A DNA stretch of 64,000 bases from Heloderma charlesbogerti (taxonomy: Eukaryota; Chordata; Lepidosauria; Squamata; Helodermatidae). Below the pieces are notes generated by a model. The model did no database searches, was not told where the DNA came from, and saw only the letters and a program-made list of their open reading frames with translations. This document shows, one piece after another, positions 23,270 to 35,884 of the stretch. The DNA lies in assembly GCA_026122225.1 (NCBI GenBank), contig JANEZZ010001850.1, forward strand, positions 744,001 through 808,000, written 5' to 3'. Every line of letters starts with the position of its first letter. Position 1 is the stretch's first letter. The translations under genes and the position numbers were made by a program.

Positions 23270-25924
23270 CATTCTCTCAACTTATCCTATATCCTATAGT
23301 TAGGGAACAGAATAGTCCCATGAGGTTATTGCAAAAAGTTCACAATATAAATATGACAAATAAAGTGTACAGGAGAGATCCTTAATCACTGACAATATAA
23401 AAAAATCCATAGGAACACTACTATTGGGAAACATCAGCATTTACTTAGACCCATTGAGGCTGCCTCTCCTATGCACAAAACTCTGAATTACTGGAACTGT
23501 AGAGTAAGAAATACGGAAAATAATCTAGACTCATTTCTTCTACTGTTACAGAATGTTTCAAACAAGTGCTTGAATTACAAGGATGGCAACGGCTCCCTTA
23601 GCTACCGTTTTTAGAAGGCTATGCAGGGCATGATGTAGTGAAAATTGATGAGGGTTAGGAAATGGGCTTGTACATTTACAACTGTGATTTGTCCCATGGA
23701 GGAACACTTATAGATACCATACGGGTACCTTTACGTTTTCCTTCAAGGGACAAATAGCAGCTCCAGAGGGACAATTGTAATCAAGAAAACAACATGGGGG
23801 ACAAGGATTAAGATAGTACCTTGGGGCCAATCTGAATCAGATTGTAGCTCCGTATTGTAGCTGGACTTACCAATAAGCCTCCTGCAGGAGAGCCAGTCAC
23901 AAATATTCCAGTGTCATATCTAGTTTGGCGCTATAACATGCTAGATCCACCTGACTGGAAAAGAACAACGTACTTGGGTGACAAGTGCTTTGCTGGCATA
24001 ACAATCAATTTTAATTACCTAAAAGAAAGGGGTGTTTTTGCTTTACAAGTGCTATTAACAGATAAATAATAGAGCAGTCATCAAATGAATTATTCCATTT
24101 CTTGATATACAAGGGAATTAATGGCAACAGTCCTGCACCCTGTAGCGCATTTCACACCTTAAATTTAGGGGCGGAGGGAGCAGTGATAGCACATGCTGAC
24201 CCCAGTTCTGACCTCCATTTATTCAGTGTAATGGGTACATACATCTAAGCGCACACAACTGTACATGGATAGAGTTCTTTCCACGAGATCAGAAGCTGTT
24301 TCTCCAAGCCTCCTGTTGTGAGGAAGCAGCCCTACATGCATACAGTTATATGTGCATAGGATCTATGCGCATACTAAGCTGAATGCATGGAGGTTGGGAG
24401 TGAGGGTGGTATATGTGATCCAGCTCCTCCCAGATAAATTCAGTGAAACAAGTGGAAGGTGCTAATGGCACATGCGTACGTTCAACTGAAATTAAAAGGA
24501 ACCAGTAGGATTTATGTGAGAAGACAGGATCATACCCTGCTTTTGTAGTTTGTTGCAAAAGCAATATATATATTTTTTTTAATTACTTACAATATGGGAA
24601 GTCCTTTATCCTCAGTGTAAAGAACATGAAGTCAAAAGCTGACAGCTACACTATTGTCAGCACTTTTAGATGAACTGAGAAAACATGCATAGTTGGCAAG
24701 TCTGGCTCCAATGCCAGGATCAGGGACAATGAGCCAGATGCTGTTTGTACAAGGAGGCCAGTAGTACCAAAAGCTTAAAGAAATATACTGCCCTCTGTGA
24801 AACATAACAGTCAGTGTCTGCACATTTTTTTGGATGAAAGCTAGAAACTCTGGTGGTTTTTGAAAGTGAATTCTGAGTTTTTTGAAGCAACAAGACTTCA
24901 CACTATATTAAGTTTGGTTCTGTGAAATCCCTTGCAGTCTTGATGGTGCAGATTTTTTAGACCCATCTGCCTTTTCACCTTAATAGTGACATTTTCTGAT
25001 CATAGCACAAGCTCCACGTTTGCAGTTGAATGGATAGCAATGGAATCTGGTCCTGATTAAGAGCTCAGCCAGTCAGAGGTATGGGAAGAAAAGTGTAATA
25101 CCTATCCTTGCTGTTACCTGCCATGAGCCTTTAGGTTAGAACATCCTCAAAACATATAAATATTTAAGAATTTCTGTCATTTTCCCCACTATGACCATAC
25201 ATGATATTTTAGTGCACAGTGCAAAAGCATTTTGGAAGAAAGGATCCTGTAGAGTACTATTGAAATTGGCAGGTTGCTCTTTAGGCATGTAGCATCTAGA
25301 AATAACACAGTAAAAGGTTAGTAGCAAAAAATAGGATGAAGTTATCATCAGACTTAAAACTCTAGCTTTTGTGTAGCTGAGTTGACGTGGGACCAATTTC
25401 ACCAGTTCTGTACTGGGCTGTCATGAATAGAAAAGAAATCTGATAAAAGATAAGGTTTTGGAATCCACGGAGAGCTAATAATATCTCTTTTGCAGCTGCC
25501 ATCCTGAGAGTTGTCACTCTTCCTAACATCTGCTTTCCTGACCTAATACAAACAAGTGTTTTTTGCTGTTTAGTTAAATACTTTTTTCAAATACTCCAGC
25601 TTTACAAACTCTTCTGGTATTCGTGGTAGATTTATTGTATGCATGTGTAAGTTATACATAGCCTTTCCAAAGAATGTATCAAGTCTCAGTTGGGAAGTGG
25701 GAATGCAAAATAATGAATTATCAGAAGGTCTCAATAGCATTTTTGTTTGTACTTAGAAAATCTAAGAAAGAGAAAAAGAAGTGACTGTTGACATCTGTGC
25801 ATTATAATTTGTGCATTACCATCTATTTCTAGTCTGGGGGGAAAAATCAGCAGATCCTTATTTTTAATTGCATTGTCTATCTACCAAATCTTCCCCTAGT
25901 TATCATTTGAAAAAACAACATCAC
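23270..25924. other. Unassigned intronic sequence
   Basis: No recognisable gene. A few weak MITE-like phrases occur (tgtagcgcatttcacacctt at about 24142) without definable ends. Confidence 0.45.
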
Positions 25925-26260
25925 CTTCCTCTAGTTATTATATTGAGGAGTCCCTGGATCCACCTTTAAACTTCCTATAATGCCAGAAGTTCCTATAATG
26001 CCAGAAGGTGCTGGTCCAGTGCTGGGGCTAGGCACAGAGGTCTCTGGAGGCTCGGGCTCAGGGGGCACTGGCAGTTCTGCAGTGGTGTGCAACCCTGGAG
26101 TTTCCTCTGTTGGCACCACTGGATCTTCAGCTTCAGAGTCCATGTCACTGCTGGACTCCCAGGCCATGATGGGGGGCAGGGCAGCAGGCAACGGCAAGCT
26201 CCCTTGAAGATGGGAGAGGTCAGCTGAGCTTTGCGTCTCCCTTCCCCTGACTAATTGTAA
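25925..26260 (-). repeat. Gypsy-type LTR-like fragment
   Basis: The - strand frame includes MAWESSSDMDSEAEDPVVP and a proline/glutamate-rich stretch. This resembles the acidic region at the pol/LTR junction of the chromovirus elements here. An 18-bp tandem duplication (ttcctataatgccagaag) lies at about 25971-26007. The ends are not resolved, so the assignment is tentative. Confidence 0.4.
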
Positions 26261-26538
26261 AGTGAAAGATAGGACATTTTCTTCTTTTTTCTATTGGAGA
26301 TCAAACTTCTTATCCTTGAACTCTTCTTTTCTATTGGAGATCATGGGAGTTGTGGTTCAGAGAATGATTGCTATCACAGGCAGGCAATGCAATGGATATC
26401 TGGTGAAGTCTTTAAATCACACAGATCTCACAAGGAAATATGTTCAGGTTACTGGAAGAGACAAATAAATACTCTTCATAATGAGCTGTAGTTACTACTG
26501 ATGCTCTAGTAAATCTGTGCAAGGAGCGGACAGGCAAT

Positions 26539-26914
26539 GGCTTTCTTCACATGGAGCTTTTATCCTGCAATTGAGATAGCTCCTTCATGGAAGTTTGCGG
26601 GCACTTTACATGACACTGTGATCATCCAAGGTGTTTCCTGCACTAAATGCCTTTTGTTTTGTTTTTAAATAGATTGCAGGTAATGAGCTATCAAATTACC
26701 CCACTGTGTTCCACTTCAGTTTCCTCTGTGAAAAGAGGAAAAGTAGCAAGAAGAGGAGCGAGATCAATGAAAGATAATAGAAGACTCAGATACGGGGGAG
26801 AAGGAGGGGGGAAAGGAAGCCGGTGAATAAGGGGGTTGTTATAATCCTGCATTTAAAATGGAGGCAGAAAGCCCCGTTTTAAATGCAAGATTTTAGGCTG
26901 GTGTAGAGATGCCC
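26539..26914 (-). mobile_element. 376-bp MITE, copy 2 (3-bp TSD)
   Basis: Inverse homologue of 10975-11362 along its whole length. Shared blocks include gcttttatcctgcaattgag, tgcactaaatgccttttgtt and gcaagattttaggctggtg. Flanked by AAT at 26536-26538 and 26915-26917. The left terminus is slightly eroded relative to copy 1. Confidence 0.82.
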
Positions 26915-26925
26915 AATATGTGGTC

Positions 26926-27255
26926 AAAGGTCAAAGGTAAAGGTGTCCCCAACCAGTCGTGTCCAACTCTAGGGTGCGGTGCTCATCCCCGTTTCTAAGC
27001 CGAAGAGCCAGCGCTGTCCAAAGACGCTTCCGTGGTCATGTGGCCGGCATGACTGAACACCAAGGTGCATGGAACGCTGTTACCTTTCCCGCCGAGGCGG
27101 TACCTATTTATCTACTTGCAATTTCTTGCTTTCGAACTGCTAGGTTGGCAGGAGCTGGGACTGAAGACGGGAGCTCACTCCGTCACGCAGCACTCGGGTC
27201 TCGAACTGCTGACCTGCCGACCTTCCAGTCTGCAGTTCAGCGTCTTAACCACTAA
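26926..27255 (-). repeat. Sauria-type SINE with BovB-like tail
   Basis: On the - strand the head 'gtggttaagacgctgaactg' (A box) and 'cagcagttcgagacccgag' (B box) are tRNA-like. The body ends 'agagttggacacgactgg', sharing the ggacacgact core of the BovB 3' terminus at 4904. The 3' end is (acctttg)n. Squamate Sauria SINEs are known to carry BovB-like tails and to be mobilised by BovB. It starts 12 bases beyond the MITE at 26914. Confidence 0.85.
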
Positions 27256-27509
27256 TACCTCTAGTCTATGATTCACAATTTGCTATCCCAAGTGCAATGT
27301 AAGGAGTGTGCTTGCATGTGCAGGATGGGGAACCCATTGTGAATCCTACTATCACTGCTGTCATGATTTTTCAGTCCTTTATGAAATTTAATTCCGTGCT
27401 ACTTGCTAATGCATCTTCCACATATGCAACACACTGAGATATGCTGACATTTCAGTCAATAGAAACCACAAGTTAATATTGTATGCTTAGATGAAGGCCA
27501 TTTGGGGGA

Positions 27510-27630
27510 AATGTGTGGCCCTCCAAATGTTGTTGGACTGCAACTCCCATCAGCTGTAGCCACCATAGCCAATGAAGAGAGGTGATGGGAGTTGCAGTAC
27601 AACAACATCTTCAGGGCCACATGTTACTCA
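27510..27630. repeat. Palindromic hAT-type MITE
   Basis: The arms 'tgtggccctccaaatgttgt' to 'ggactgcaactcccatcagc' are matched by the inverse 'gatgggagttgcagtacaac' to 'aacatcttcagggccacatg'. A subfamily of the 4939/43618 type. TSD not resolved. Confidence 0.75.
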
Positions 27631-27917
27631 CCTCTATTTTATATGGATAATGAATAAGATATGCTAAAAATATTCAATCTAAAAAAACCTCCAAAACACT
27701 AGATGCCCTCTCTAAATTTCTGTATTTTCCTGAATTACATACAGCTCTTTGGTTTCAAATACTAATAAATGGCATACATTACACTGAACACATCATAACA
27801 GGAAGGTAAAATAGATTATCTCAGTATCCAGCTTTATCTAAAAGTTTGCAAATGTGCATAACACAGCATCAACACATGTTCCATATTTTTAAGCTATGAT
27901 TTTTGAGACTTCAGAAT

Positions 27918-30824
27918 TGTTGTTGTTCAGTCGTTCAGTCGTGTCCGACTCTTCGTGACCCCATGGACCATAGCACGCCAGGCCTTCCTGTCCTGCGCTC
28001 TCTCCCGGAGTGTGCTCAAGTTCATATTCATTGCATCAGTGATGCCATCTAGCCATCTCATCTTCTGCTGTCCCCTTCTCCTTTTGCCTTCAATCTTTCC
28101 CAGCATCAGGGTCTTTTCCAGAAAGCTTTCTCTTCACATTGGGTGGCCAAAATATTTGAGCTTCAGCTTCAGTATCTGTCCTTCCAATGAGCACTCAGGG
28201 TTGATTTCCTTTAGGATGGACTGATTTGACCTCCTTGCAGTCCAGGGGACTCGTAAGAGTCTTCTCCAGCAGCACACTTCAAAAGCATCGATTCTTCGGC
28301 GCTCAGCCTTCCTTATAGTCCAGCTCTCACAGCCATACGTTGCTACTGGGAAAACCATAGCTTTGATTAGATGAACCTTTGTCGGCAAGGTGATGTCTCT
28401 GCTTCTTACTATGCTGTCTAGGTTTGCCATAGCTTTCTTCCCAAGGAGCAAGCGTCTTTTAATTTCATGGCTACAGTCACCGTCTGTGGTGATCTTGGAG
28501 CCCAAGAAAATAAAATCTGTCACTGCTTCCATTTCTTCCCCTTCCATATGCTGGGAAGTGATAGGGCCAGATACCATGATCTTCATTTTTTTTTTAATGT
28601 TGAGTTTCAAACCAGCTTTTGCACTCTCCACTTTCACCCTCAACAAGAGGCTCTTTAGATCCTCTTTGCTTTCTGCCATTAGGGTGATATCGTCTGCATA
28701 TCTGAGGTTGTTGATAATTCCCCTGGCAATCTTAATTCCGACCTGAGATTCATCCAAGCCGGCATTTCTCATGATGTACTCTGCATATAAATTAAATAAG
28801 CAGGGTGACAATATGCAGCCTTGTCGTACTCCTTTCCTAATTTTGAACCAATCGGTTGTTCCATGTCTGGTTCTTACTGTTGCTTCTTGACCCTCGTACA
28901 GGTTTCTCAGGAGACAGGTAAGGTGGTCTGGTACTCCCATCTCTTTCAGAATTTGTCACAGTTTATTGTGATCCACACAATCAATGGCTTTAGCATAGTC
29001 AATGAAGCAGAAATAGTTGTTTTTCTGGAATTCTCTTGCTTTCTCCATGATCCAGCGAATGTTGGCGATTTGATCTCTAGTTCTTCTGCCTCTTCGAAAC
29101 CCCGCTTCTTCTGGTAGTTCTCGGTTCATATGCTGCTGAAGCCTAGCTTGTAGGATTTTGAGCATAACCTTGCTGGCATGTGAAATGAGCACAATTGTAT
29201 GGTAGTTTGAACAATCTTTGGCATTGCCCTTCTTTGGAATTGGAATGTAAACTGACCTTTTCCAGTCTCGTGGCCATTGTTGAGTGTTCCAAATTTGTTG
29301 GCATATTGAGTGCAGCACTTTAACAGCATCATCTTTTAGGATCTTAAATAGCTCAGCTGGAATACTGTCATCTCCGCTAGCTTTGTTGTTACTAATGCTT
29401 CCTAAGGCCCACTTGACTTCACTCTCGAGGATGTCCGGCTCAAGTTCAGTGACCGCACTATCATGGCTATCAGGGACATTAAGATCTTTCCTGTATAGTT
29501 CTTCTGTGTATTCTTTCCACCTCTTCTTAATCTCATCTGCTTCTGTTAGGTCCCTGCCTTCTTTGTCCTTTATCATGCCCATCTTTGCACAAAACGTTAC
29601 CTTGAGATCTCCGATTTTCTTGAAGAGATCTCTAGTCTTCCCCATTCTATTGTTTTCTTCGATTTCTTTGCATTGTTCATTTAAGAAGGCCTTCTTGTCT
29701 CTCCTTGCTATTCTCTGGAACTCTGCATTCAGTTGGATATATCTTCCCCTTTCTCCCTTGCTTTTCAGTTCCCTTCTTTCCTCAGCTACTTGTAAAGCCT
29801 CATCAGACAGCCACTTTGCTTTCTTGCATTTCTTTTTCATTGGGATGGATTGAGTTGCTGCCTCCTGAACAATGTTACGGACCTCCGTCCATAGTTCCTC
29901 AGGCACTCTGTCTATCAGGTCTAATCCCATAAATCTATTCCTCACCTCCACTATATATTCATAAGGGATATGATTTAGGTCATACCTGAATGGTTTAGTG
30001 GTTTTCCCTATGTTCTTCAATTTAAGCTGAATTTTTGCAAGACGCAGCTCATGATCTGAGCCACAGTCAGCTCCAGGTCTTGTTTTTACTGACTGTATAG
30101 AGCGTCTCCATCTTTGGCTGCAAAATACATAATCAATCTGATTACTGTGATGTTGAATGGTTTGCCTTGGATTCATACTGAGATCATTCTATCGTTTTTG
30201 AGATTGTACCCCAGTACTGCTTTTCCCATCCTTTTGTTGATTATGAGTGCTACTCCATTTCTTCTAAGGGATTCTTGCCCACAATAGTAGATATAATGGT
30301 CACCTGAATTAAATTTGCCCATGCTTGTACATTTTAGTTCGCTGATTCCCAAGATGTCGATGTTCAATCTTGCCATCTCATGTTTGACCACTCCAGCTTA
30401 CCTTGATTCATTGATCTGACATTCCAGGTTCATAAACAATATTGTTCTTTACAGCATCGGACTTTCTTTTCACCACCAGACACATCCACAACTGAGTGTC
30501 CTTTCGGCTTTGGCCCAGCTGCTTCACTCTTTCTGGCGCTACTTGGAAATTCCCTCTGCTCTTCCCCAGTAGTATATTGGACACCTTCCGACCTGAGGGG
30601 CTCATCTTCCGGCGTCATATTTTTTAGCCTTGTGATATGTTCCATGGGGTTTTCTTGGCAAGAATAGTGGAGTGGCTTGCTATTTCCTTCTCCAGTGGAC
30701 CACATTTTATCAGAACTCTCCACCATGACCTGTTCATCTTGGGTGGCCCTGCACGGCATAGCTTATGGCTTCACTGAGTTATGCAAGCCCCTTCGCCACA
30801 ACATGGCAGTGATCCATGAAGGGG
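27918..30824 (-). mobile_element. BovB (RTE) LINE, near full length with internal deletion
   Basis: 2,907-bp BovB copy in antisense to ITGBL1. The 3' end (agtcgttcagtcgtgtccga on the + strand) is at 27918. The 5' end, a region upstream of the endonuclease, reaches 30824. Flanking direct repeats gacttcagaat (27907-27917) and gacttcaaaat (30825-30835) match at 10 of 11 positions and are read as the target duplication. The 5' region encodes QSRKDTQLWMCLVVKRKSDAV-like text typical of reptile BovB. Confidence 0.92.
27930..30391 (-). pseudogene. BovB ORF2 (AP endonuclease-reverse transcriptase), broken
   Basis: BovB ORF2p nicks target DNA with an N-terminal AP-type endonuclease and copies its RNA with the RT. 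From 30391 the frame reads EMARLNIDILGISELK and LRRNGVALIINKR (endonuclease start), then hits a TGA after DRMISV. Near 30140 the stretch coding QGKPFNITVI is joined directly, out of frame, to NQIDYVFCSQRW. Roughly 100 residues of the endonuclease core are thus deleted; the GSDHE motif downstream remains. The next 406-codon frame continues through the RT to DHNKL. There a TGA replaces the usual Trp, and the same frame runs on for 268 codons with an intact YADD box (LRYADDITLM). Another TGA at 28134 ends it in the C-terminal domain. All three stops are TGA. Confidence 0.92.
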
Positions 30825-30835
30825 GACTTCAAAAT

Positions 30836-31525
30836 AGACAACAGCTCATTTAGAAAAGACTACAGTAGCAATCCCACATACAATTCTGCTGTTCACATCA
30901 CATCCAACTGAAGAAAATGGGACTTAAGAAGCTCAGCTGTGAGCAGGATTGGAACCTGCAATTAGTAATGGGCGGGGGCGATTCTAGGGAAATGTTGTTA
31001 TCCATCAAATTGTAAGTTATTGTCTCAGTGTATTTCTTGAGGGTTTTGCACTGGAACCCAGCTATAGAATGAATGACTTACACAGCAGAAGAAAAGATTG
31101 ATTTATGACATTCAGTATCTCTTAAGATTTAGAAAAGAAAAACTCGTCTGTAATAAACTCTTCATCTGGAAGATGATATATGATTCATGCAAAGCATCAC
31201 AGAAATTACTGCTTACTGCTTGATTTTTTGTTCTATACTTTAATTACGTTGACAAAGGAAATGAACAAACCTCTTCCTTTAGAAAAAAAAATGCACACCA
31301 AGAAACTTCTACTGGATTAGCCTAGGCCCAATAGCAAACAGAGACACAATGGAGTGAGAGAGTTTGCAGGAGGATTTAGATAAATGTAATACATGGGTTA
31401 ATAGATGGCAAGCGCTATTCCGCCTCGTGTGGCGCAGAGTGGTAGGTGGCAAATTAATGTGAAATGGTGTTTAGGTGTGATAAGGAACATTTTAAAACAC
31501 ACACCACAACTTTGGATTATTCTTG
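30836..31525. other. Unassigned intronic sequence
   Basis: No gene. 'gcctcgtgtggcgcagagtggtag' at 31421-31444 is a short relic of a tRNA-like SINE head. The rest of that SINE is missing. Confidence 0.5.
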
Positions 31526-32556
31526 GGTATATTTATTTATTAAATTTATTAATCGCCCATCTGGCTGGTCACCCAGCCACTCTGGGCGATGTACAACACA
31601 CCATAAAACAATTTAAAACAATAAAATTCTACCATAAATTTTTTTTTTTAAATACTCTAACCCACCCCAAATGCCTGCCTGAACAACCACGTTTTTAATG
31701 CACGACAGAAGCTCATTAAAGAGGAGGCATGGCGGAGTTCCCTAGGGAGGGAGTTCCACAGAGTGGGGGCCACCACAGAAAAGGCCCTCTCCCTCGTCCC
31801 CACCAGTCTAGCTGTCCTGGCTGATGGGACAGAGAGAAGGCCATCCGAGGCTGATCTTGTTAAGCGGCCTGTCTGGTGTTGCTGGAGGCGCTCCTTAAGA
31901 TAGGCTGGGCCGGAACCATATAGGGTTTTAAAGGTCAAAACCAACACCTTGAATTTGGCCCGGAAAACAACTGGTAACCAGTGCAACTCCTTCAGCACTG
32001 GAGTGATGTGATCTCGCCGGCGGCTGCCTTTAATCAGGCGAGCCGCCGCGTTCTGTACCAGCTGCAGCTTCCGAATCGTCTTCAAGGGTAACCCCACGTA
32101 GAGCGCATTACAGTAGTCTAAACGAGAGGAGACCAGGGCAGGTACTACTGATGGGAGCAGATGGTCGGGAAGGAAGGGGCGCAGCCACCGTATCAGATGG
32201 AGTTGATACAGCGCTGTCCGGCTCACAGCTGACACCTGAGCCTCCATGTACAGCTGGGAGTCCAAAATGACCCCCAGGCTGCGGACCTGGTCTTTCAAGG
32301 GTAGCCGTACCCCATTCAACACCAGGTCAACATCCCCCAGCCTCCTCTTGTCTCCCACCAAAAGTACCTCGGTCTTGTCAGGGTTCAGCTTCAGCTTATT
32401 CCTCCCCATCCAGCCACTCACCGTCTCCAGACATTTGGACAGGGATTCTACGGCTAACCTTGGTGAAGATTTGAATGAGAGGTAGAGCTGCGTGTCATCC
32501 GCATATTGATGACACTGCACCCCAAACCTCCTGATGATAGCCCCCAGCTTTCAGTT
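31526..32556 (-). mobile_element. L2-clade LINE, 5'-truncated, well preserved
   Basis: Antisense L2-clade element. The 3' terminus at about 31526-31560 (atttatttattaaatttatt, then cgcccatctggctgg) is typical of squamate L2. The RT C-terminal half follows at 31657-32520. The 5' end is truncated at about 32556, beside a T-run. TSD not determined. Confidence 0.88.
31657..32520 (-). pseudogene. L2 reverse transcriptase C-terminal half (open frame, 287 codons)
   Basis: Uninterrupted frame with CHQYADDTQLYLSF (catalytic YADD box), LNPDKTEVLLVGDKRR, SRLDYCNALYVGLPLKTI, KLQLVQNAAARLIKG, DHITPVLKELHWLPV and a C-terminal LWNSLPRELRHA, LKTWLFRQAF. This is the RT palm, thumb and C-terminal part of L2-clade ORF2p. 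The endonuclease and RT fingers are missing through 5' truncation, and its start codon is not a natural one. It is dead as an element although the frame is still open, implying a fairly young insertion. Confidence 0.9.
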
Positions 32557-34308
32557 TTTTTTTATTGTCAAAAAAGGAATGAAATTATGAAAGCAAACTA
32601 TCAAGTGGTACTCTGGGATATGTGGTTCTCTTGCTTATGTTGGTACAAAGAAAATCTATATACTATAGACCTTTTTCAGAAGAAAATGGCTTCATGTCTA
32701 GCCATCACCTCATCCATTCAGTTTCTAATTTACCATAGTCAATAACATTTATTGACAACGGGCAATATCCAAGTCTGCCCATGTGCCAACAGGACCCACA
32801 TAATGCTCTCTGTGCCCTGATCTGGGTTTGGCACATGTCACACAACTTGATTATTAGATGCCAGTCTAAGGGCCAAACTAGACCTGATGGGGAAGCCACA
32901 TGTACTTCATTCATGTATTTGTCACATTCACATATAAAAGGGGAGGTGTGTAAAATGGTGTTGCTGTTGTTAAATGAAAAGAGTATGCAGATAATCCCCT
33001 TCTCCATCCTCGTTTGGCTGTGCTCTGTTGCTTGAAGTATTTTCTCCCAGCCAGCTCCAATACCAGAAGAAAGCTGAACTAGGAAGATGAGGTCTTGAAG
33101 CACCAGAGCACAGCAAGGTAAGCTGGACACATGCCTTTTCATGTTTTTTTTTCCCAGATGCCTACATATACCTCTTGTTTTGTATGTGAATGGGGCACAT
33201 ATATGAATAAAAATATACATGTGGCTGCCCCATCACATTTACTTTGGCTTTATGACCAATCTTGGGCAAAGTGTATAACATTTGCTTCTGCTTCTTTGCA
33301 GACAGCTAGTCATAGCCTAATCCTTAATTGCCACACCACCAAATAAATGTGGGTTTTCTAAAAAAACAAAATTTGAAGTGAAAATTGGAGAATCCTGCTC
33401 ATCTGTAGGAATTCTGAGGAAAGCTGAACGAATATTGATAAGACTGGGGATGTTCCACTCGGTTGCAGGTGACGTGCACATCTAGAGTTGACACCCTTTT
33501 CTGGACAAAGGGCCAGTGCCTGTAGCAGCTGCATGAGAGACAACTTTCCCCATCACTTATGGTCAGAAATGCTTTGCCTGTTACTTTTCTGCCCTTCATG
33601 GAGCTAATTATAGGCATACAGCCCCTGAAAAGGTAGCAACCAAACAAAGGCAAATTTTCTGGGTTCAGGGTGATTCTCACACAACTCTAGGTTAATACTG
33701 TGACAGATCAGAATAACTATGCAAAATGTTTAAGAACAGGCCTTTAGCAAAGTTAAACATATTGATGAATATAATAAATCCTATATTTTCTTTTACGACA
33801 AGCTAAGGAAACATAAGTTATGTATTGTTTGGTAGAACTGTAGAAGGTGAATGGTGCAATCCTATGCATGTTTAGACAGAAAAAAGTCCTACAAATTATT
33901 TAGCAGAAATGTTTTATCTTGCCTTTCTTCCACCATGGAACTGAAGACAGAGTTGTTTCTCAGATAGCTTACCCACCAAGGCACTGTCCATCCACAGACC
34001 TGCTTAGCTTTATCAAGGGTGCTTTTCGACATGTCTTCACACCACAGATCTGCTTTCCATCATGCTTGGAAATTTTCATTGTTATTGTTTTTTTTATTAT
34101 TATTACATTTCTATACTGCCCAATAGCTGAAGGTATATATTCATACCATTTTATCTATTGTTAATTAAGGTTTATGATCAGTTTTTCAGATATTCCTACT
34201 AAATGTTGACTATACATTTAAAATAGCATTGCTTATAGTTCCCCTTGCTACTATGATACTCTAGGGAAATGTTTTAAAAATGCAAGGTTCTATTGGACTG
34301 AACATCTT
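32557..34308. other. Unassigned intronic sequence
   Basis: No gene. SINE-tail-like antisense text (tgttttatcttgcctttctt) occurs at about 33910. A partial start of the GTAAGTCCCATTGAG repeat (aatggtgcaatcctatgcat) occurs at about 33850. Confidence 0.5.
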
Positions 34309-34369
34309 ACAGTGCAATCCTATACAGGCTTACTCAGAGGTAAGTCCCATTGAGTTCAGTGGGTCTTAA
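34309..34369. repeat. Partial GTAAGTCCCATTGAG palindromic repeat
   Basis: acagtgcaatcctatacagg, cttactcagaggtaagtccc, attgagttcagtgggtctta. The distal arm is replaced by the adjacent MITE at 34370. Confidence 0.75.
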
Positions 34370-34585
34370 GGTGCTTCCGGACAGATGGTTCCAGCCTAGT
34401 ACTATCAATCAAAAGCCACTGTGCAGCTATTCCATGTTTCCCTCCTTAGCTGTTTTTTTTGTGGTAAGAAAAATGACGATGGGAAAACACAGGAGAATTA
34501 TCAATAAAAGATGATGTCTGAACCCCCTGTAAATGAGGCAAGACAATTACAGAATAAAAGCCTCATGTGGAAGCACATTTACTTC
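34370..34585. repeat. Probable MITE
   Basis: The left end 'ggtgcttccggacagatgg' and right end (reverse complement) 'aatgtgcttccacatgagg' are similar. The right subterminal 'acagaataaaagcc' resembles the ends of the MITEs at 10975 and 26539. TSD not clear. Confidence 0.5.
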
Positions 34586-35884
34586 TAGCTAAGTAGGTAG
34601 TACAGAACTGCATCCTTAATTTTCTTGTAGCAATGCTAAATAAGGTAATAAATGTTGATAAGAAATGCTTGAGGCAACAGAATACATTAACACTGTACAA
34701 TATTGGTGTGGGACTTATAAAGTCTGATACATTTTTTAATGAATATGTTTTTATTAGTTGCTAATGCATTATGTGAGACAGAGATCGGAAAAAAGGCGGT
34801 GTTTCAAGCCCACATGCAATAGATTTACAGCTGGCTTTAGAACACAGGATGGGAAGGAAAAGCTTCATAAAAATTGAAAGATCTACACACTTAGGTCAAT
34901 ATTTCTAAGAACAGAAAATATCACTGCTAGTCCTAGTGGGATTCTATGTTAAGTGTTCTAATAGTTAGCTCACTGGCAGTTTTAAAAGAAATTTGGGTAT
35001 TGTGAAGAGATGTCAAATGGATGTTGCTTGCTTACTAATCAAATAGTTTGATTTCACACCAATATATATTGAACCTCTCTATAAAAATATTTGTTTTATA
35101 AATATTTTTGTACTACAATAGGTATTACTCTCTGGTGTTGCTCTAGATTGTAATCAAATAATAATACAGATTTTACACGTATCAATATTTAAAAACTATG
35201 CAACTGACTGAATGTAAGGCATTTGGCAAAAGATAGGGTCAGACACATTTACAATCCAAGTATTAAACTCCAAGGTCCTGATCTAGACTAAGTTAGTTAC
35301 ATTCTGTATGAGTTAGGCATGACTATAACATTGTTGGGAATTGTTTTGTGGTGGATTTCTGGCAATACAAGATAAATTAGTATTGTTATCATGTTAGGAA
35401 GTAGTTATAGTCAACATCAGAAGCTGAGTATTGAAATATAATTTTACAGAGTATGTATAAGGTTGTTTAGTTTTGGCAGGGGTGGGGGCAGAAAATCCAC
35501 TTCAGGCATATAAGCAGAAACAGAGAGGTGTTAGACGCACTGGGAAATGAATGCCAGGTTTTTGTTCTGAATACACCCATTAATCTTGCTGAGAATCATC
35601 ACTGAACCAGAAAAACATAAGTAGTTATAGCAAAGGTACAAAGGGATGAAGAGAGTAGGAAAAGAAAGGAGTGTAAGATAATCCACCACTTATTTTATTT
35701 AATCTACTTACTGGAGCATTCAGTATAACATCTACCTCAAACTAAAGCCACTTTACACATGACAATTTACACAGTTGTACAGGGAGATGTTCAGATGTGA
35801 AAGTCATGCAAAAGTCTTGTTTGGGACTTACAGGCCACATATAGATATGGTCATGTACACACAAGAGTCATCACATCATTTCCA
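34586..35884. other. Unassigned intronic sequence
   Basis: AT-rich, with no recognisable gene or element. Confidence 0.5.
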
